From Bacillota bacterium (GTDB lineage: Bacteria; Bacillota; Clostridia; Peptostreptococcales; Anaerovoracaceae), in assembly GCA_016281165.1 (NCBI GenBank), contig JAEEIC010000230.1:1-6570 (forward strand): a stretch of 6,570 bases of DNA. Direction: 5' to 3'. The notes beneath the pieces are model-generated. The model was not told the origin of the DNA. It saw nothing but the letters and a program-made list of their open reading frames with translations, and ran no database searches. Shown piece by piece: positions 5,967 to 6,570 of the stretch. The translations under genes and the position numbers were made by a program. Numbering within the stretch: the stretch's first letter is position 1; each line of letters opens with the position of its first letter.

Positions 5967-6036
5967 ATCAATCAAAAGCGGACGGAGGCGAAGACCCCGG
6001 CCGCGCATCACCGCGCACGCAAAGAAAGGACGCGAA

Positions 6037-6570
6037 ATGAGCTCCGCTCACAGCATAAATACCGGCAGACCGGCCTGGGTCGAGGTCGACCTGGGCGCCA
6101 TATCACATAACATAGACATCATAAAAGAGCATCTCTCCCCCGGCTGCGCTCTCTGCGCCGTCGTCAAAGCCGACGCCTACGGCCACGGCCTCAAGACCGT
6201 CGCCAACATGCTGCAGAAGAAGGGCGTGGACTGCTTCGCCGTCGCCACCGTCGAGGAGGGCATCGCTGTCAGGACCCTTACCGGCGACGCCATGATAATA
6301 GTCCTGAGCCTCGTCTGGCCCGGCCAGATCGAGACCGTGCTCGATTACGGGCTCGTGACCGGCGTCTCCGACAGCGGCTACGCGAAGAAGCTCGCCGCGG
6401 CCGCGAAGGCGAGAGGCGCCAAGGCCCCGGTCTTCGCTCTCGTCGATACCGGCATGGGGCGCATAGGCTTTCAGTCCGAGGATCCCGCCTCGGTCGAGGA
6501 GATAAAGGCCCTGAGCGAGACGGAAGGGCTTGAGCTTCTCGGCCTCATGTCTCACTTCGCGGGCTCCAAC
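6037..6570 (+). CDS. alr: Alanine racemase, N-terminal part (runs off the window)
   Basis: A PLP-dependent racemase converting L-alanine to D-alanine for peptidoglycan. The 178 visible residues are the N-terminal TIM-barrel domain. The gene is open through position 6570 and continues beyond it, since complete family members are about 370-390 residues. The PLP lysine is Lys44 in VVKADAYGHG, with Tyr48 nearby. VDTGMGRIGF (136-145) holds the conserved arginine, Arg142, that contacts the PLP pyridine nitrogen. The opening RPAWVEVDLGAISHNI (11-26) is typical. SHFAGSN (172-178) ends the visible part. AAAGGA (6025-6030), 6 nt before the ATG, confirms the start. It is divergent from the SDR operon and has its own promoter. 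A serine-racemase relative is possible, but the motifs favour Alr. The catalytic tyrosine of the C-terminal domain is outside the window. Confidence 0.95.
   Translation, partial: MSSAHSINTGRPAWVEVDLGAISHNIDIIKEHLSPGCALCAVVKADAYGHGLKTVANMLQKKGVDCFAVATVEEGIAVRTLTGDAMIIVLSLVWPGQIETVLDYGLVTGVSDSGYAKKLAAAAKARGAKAPVFALVDTGMGRIGFQSEDPASVEEIKALSETEGLELLGLMSHFAGSN

Noticed and set aside
6103..6555. Minus-strand frame opposite alr
   Set aside because: The plus strand encodes alanine racemase with its PLP lysine motif; the minus frame is a shadow.

Overview
The window looks like chromosomal DNA from a GC-rich anaerobic bacterium. Clear Shine-Dalgarno sites, short gene spacings, and a mix of GC-ending codons with frequent AGG (Arg) and ATA (Ile) suggest a Clostridia-like Bacillota, with Synergistota an alternative. 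This placement is inference; no rRNA or marker gene is present.

Layout. (1) Positions 1-391 have no convincing gene. They hold about 2.7 copies of a tandem repeat with an exact 63-bp period, a perfect 14-bp palindrome, and a leader with two mutually exclusive hairpins. (2) Positions 392-2134 on + are a two-gene unit: a small glutaredoxin-like CPDC protein, then glucuronate isomerase (uxaC). It ends in a hairpin and an intrinsic terminator at 2216-2248 that probably serves both strands. (3) Positions 5838 down to 2264 on - are a probable four-gene operon: SDR oxidoreductase, YgjP-type metallohydrolase (joined by a 4-bp ATGA overlap), NhaC-type Na+/H+ antiporter, and membrane-anchored staphylococcal-nuclease-like protein. 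(4) An AT-rich intergenic region at 5839-6036 holds two back-to-back extended -10 promoters, one for the minus operon and one for alanine racemase (alr). alr starts at 6037 and runs off the right edge.

How the genes work together. uxaC is the first step of hexuronate catabolism, but no other uronate gene is visible, so its pathway partners must lie elsewhere. alr supplies D-alanine for peptidoglycan. The minus operon mixes redox, ion-transport and nuclease functions with no obvious common pathway; co-transcription is inferred from spacing.

I see no phage, transposon, CRISPR or defence system. The least explained parts are the 63-bp (21-codon) repeat at the left edge and the symmetric alr/SDR promoter region. 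The rest is ordinary housekeeping and metabolic content.
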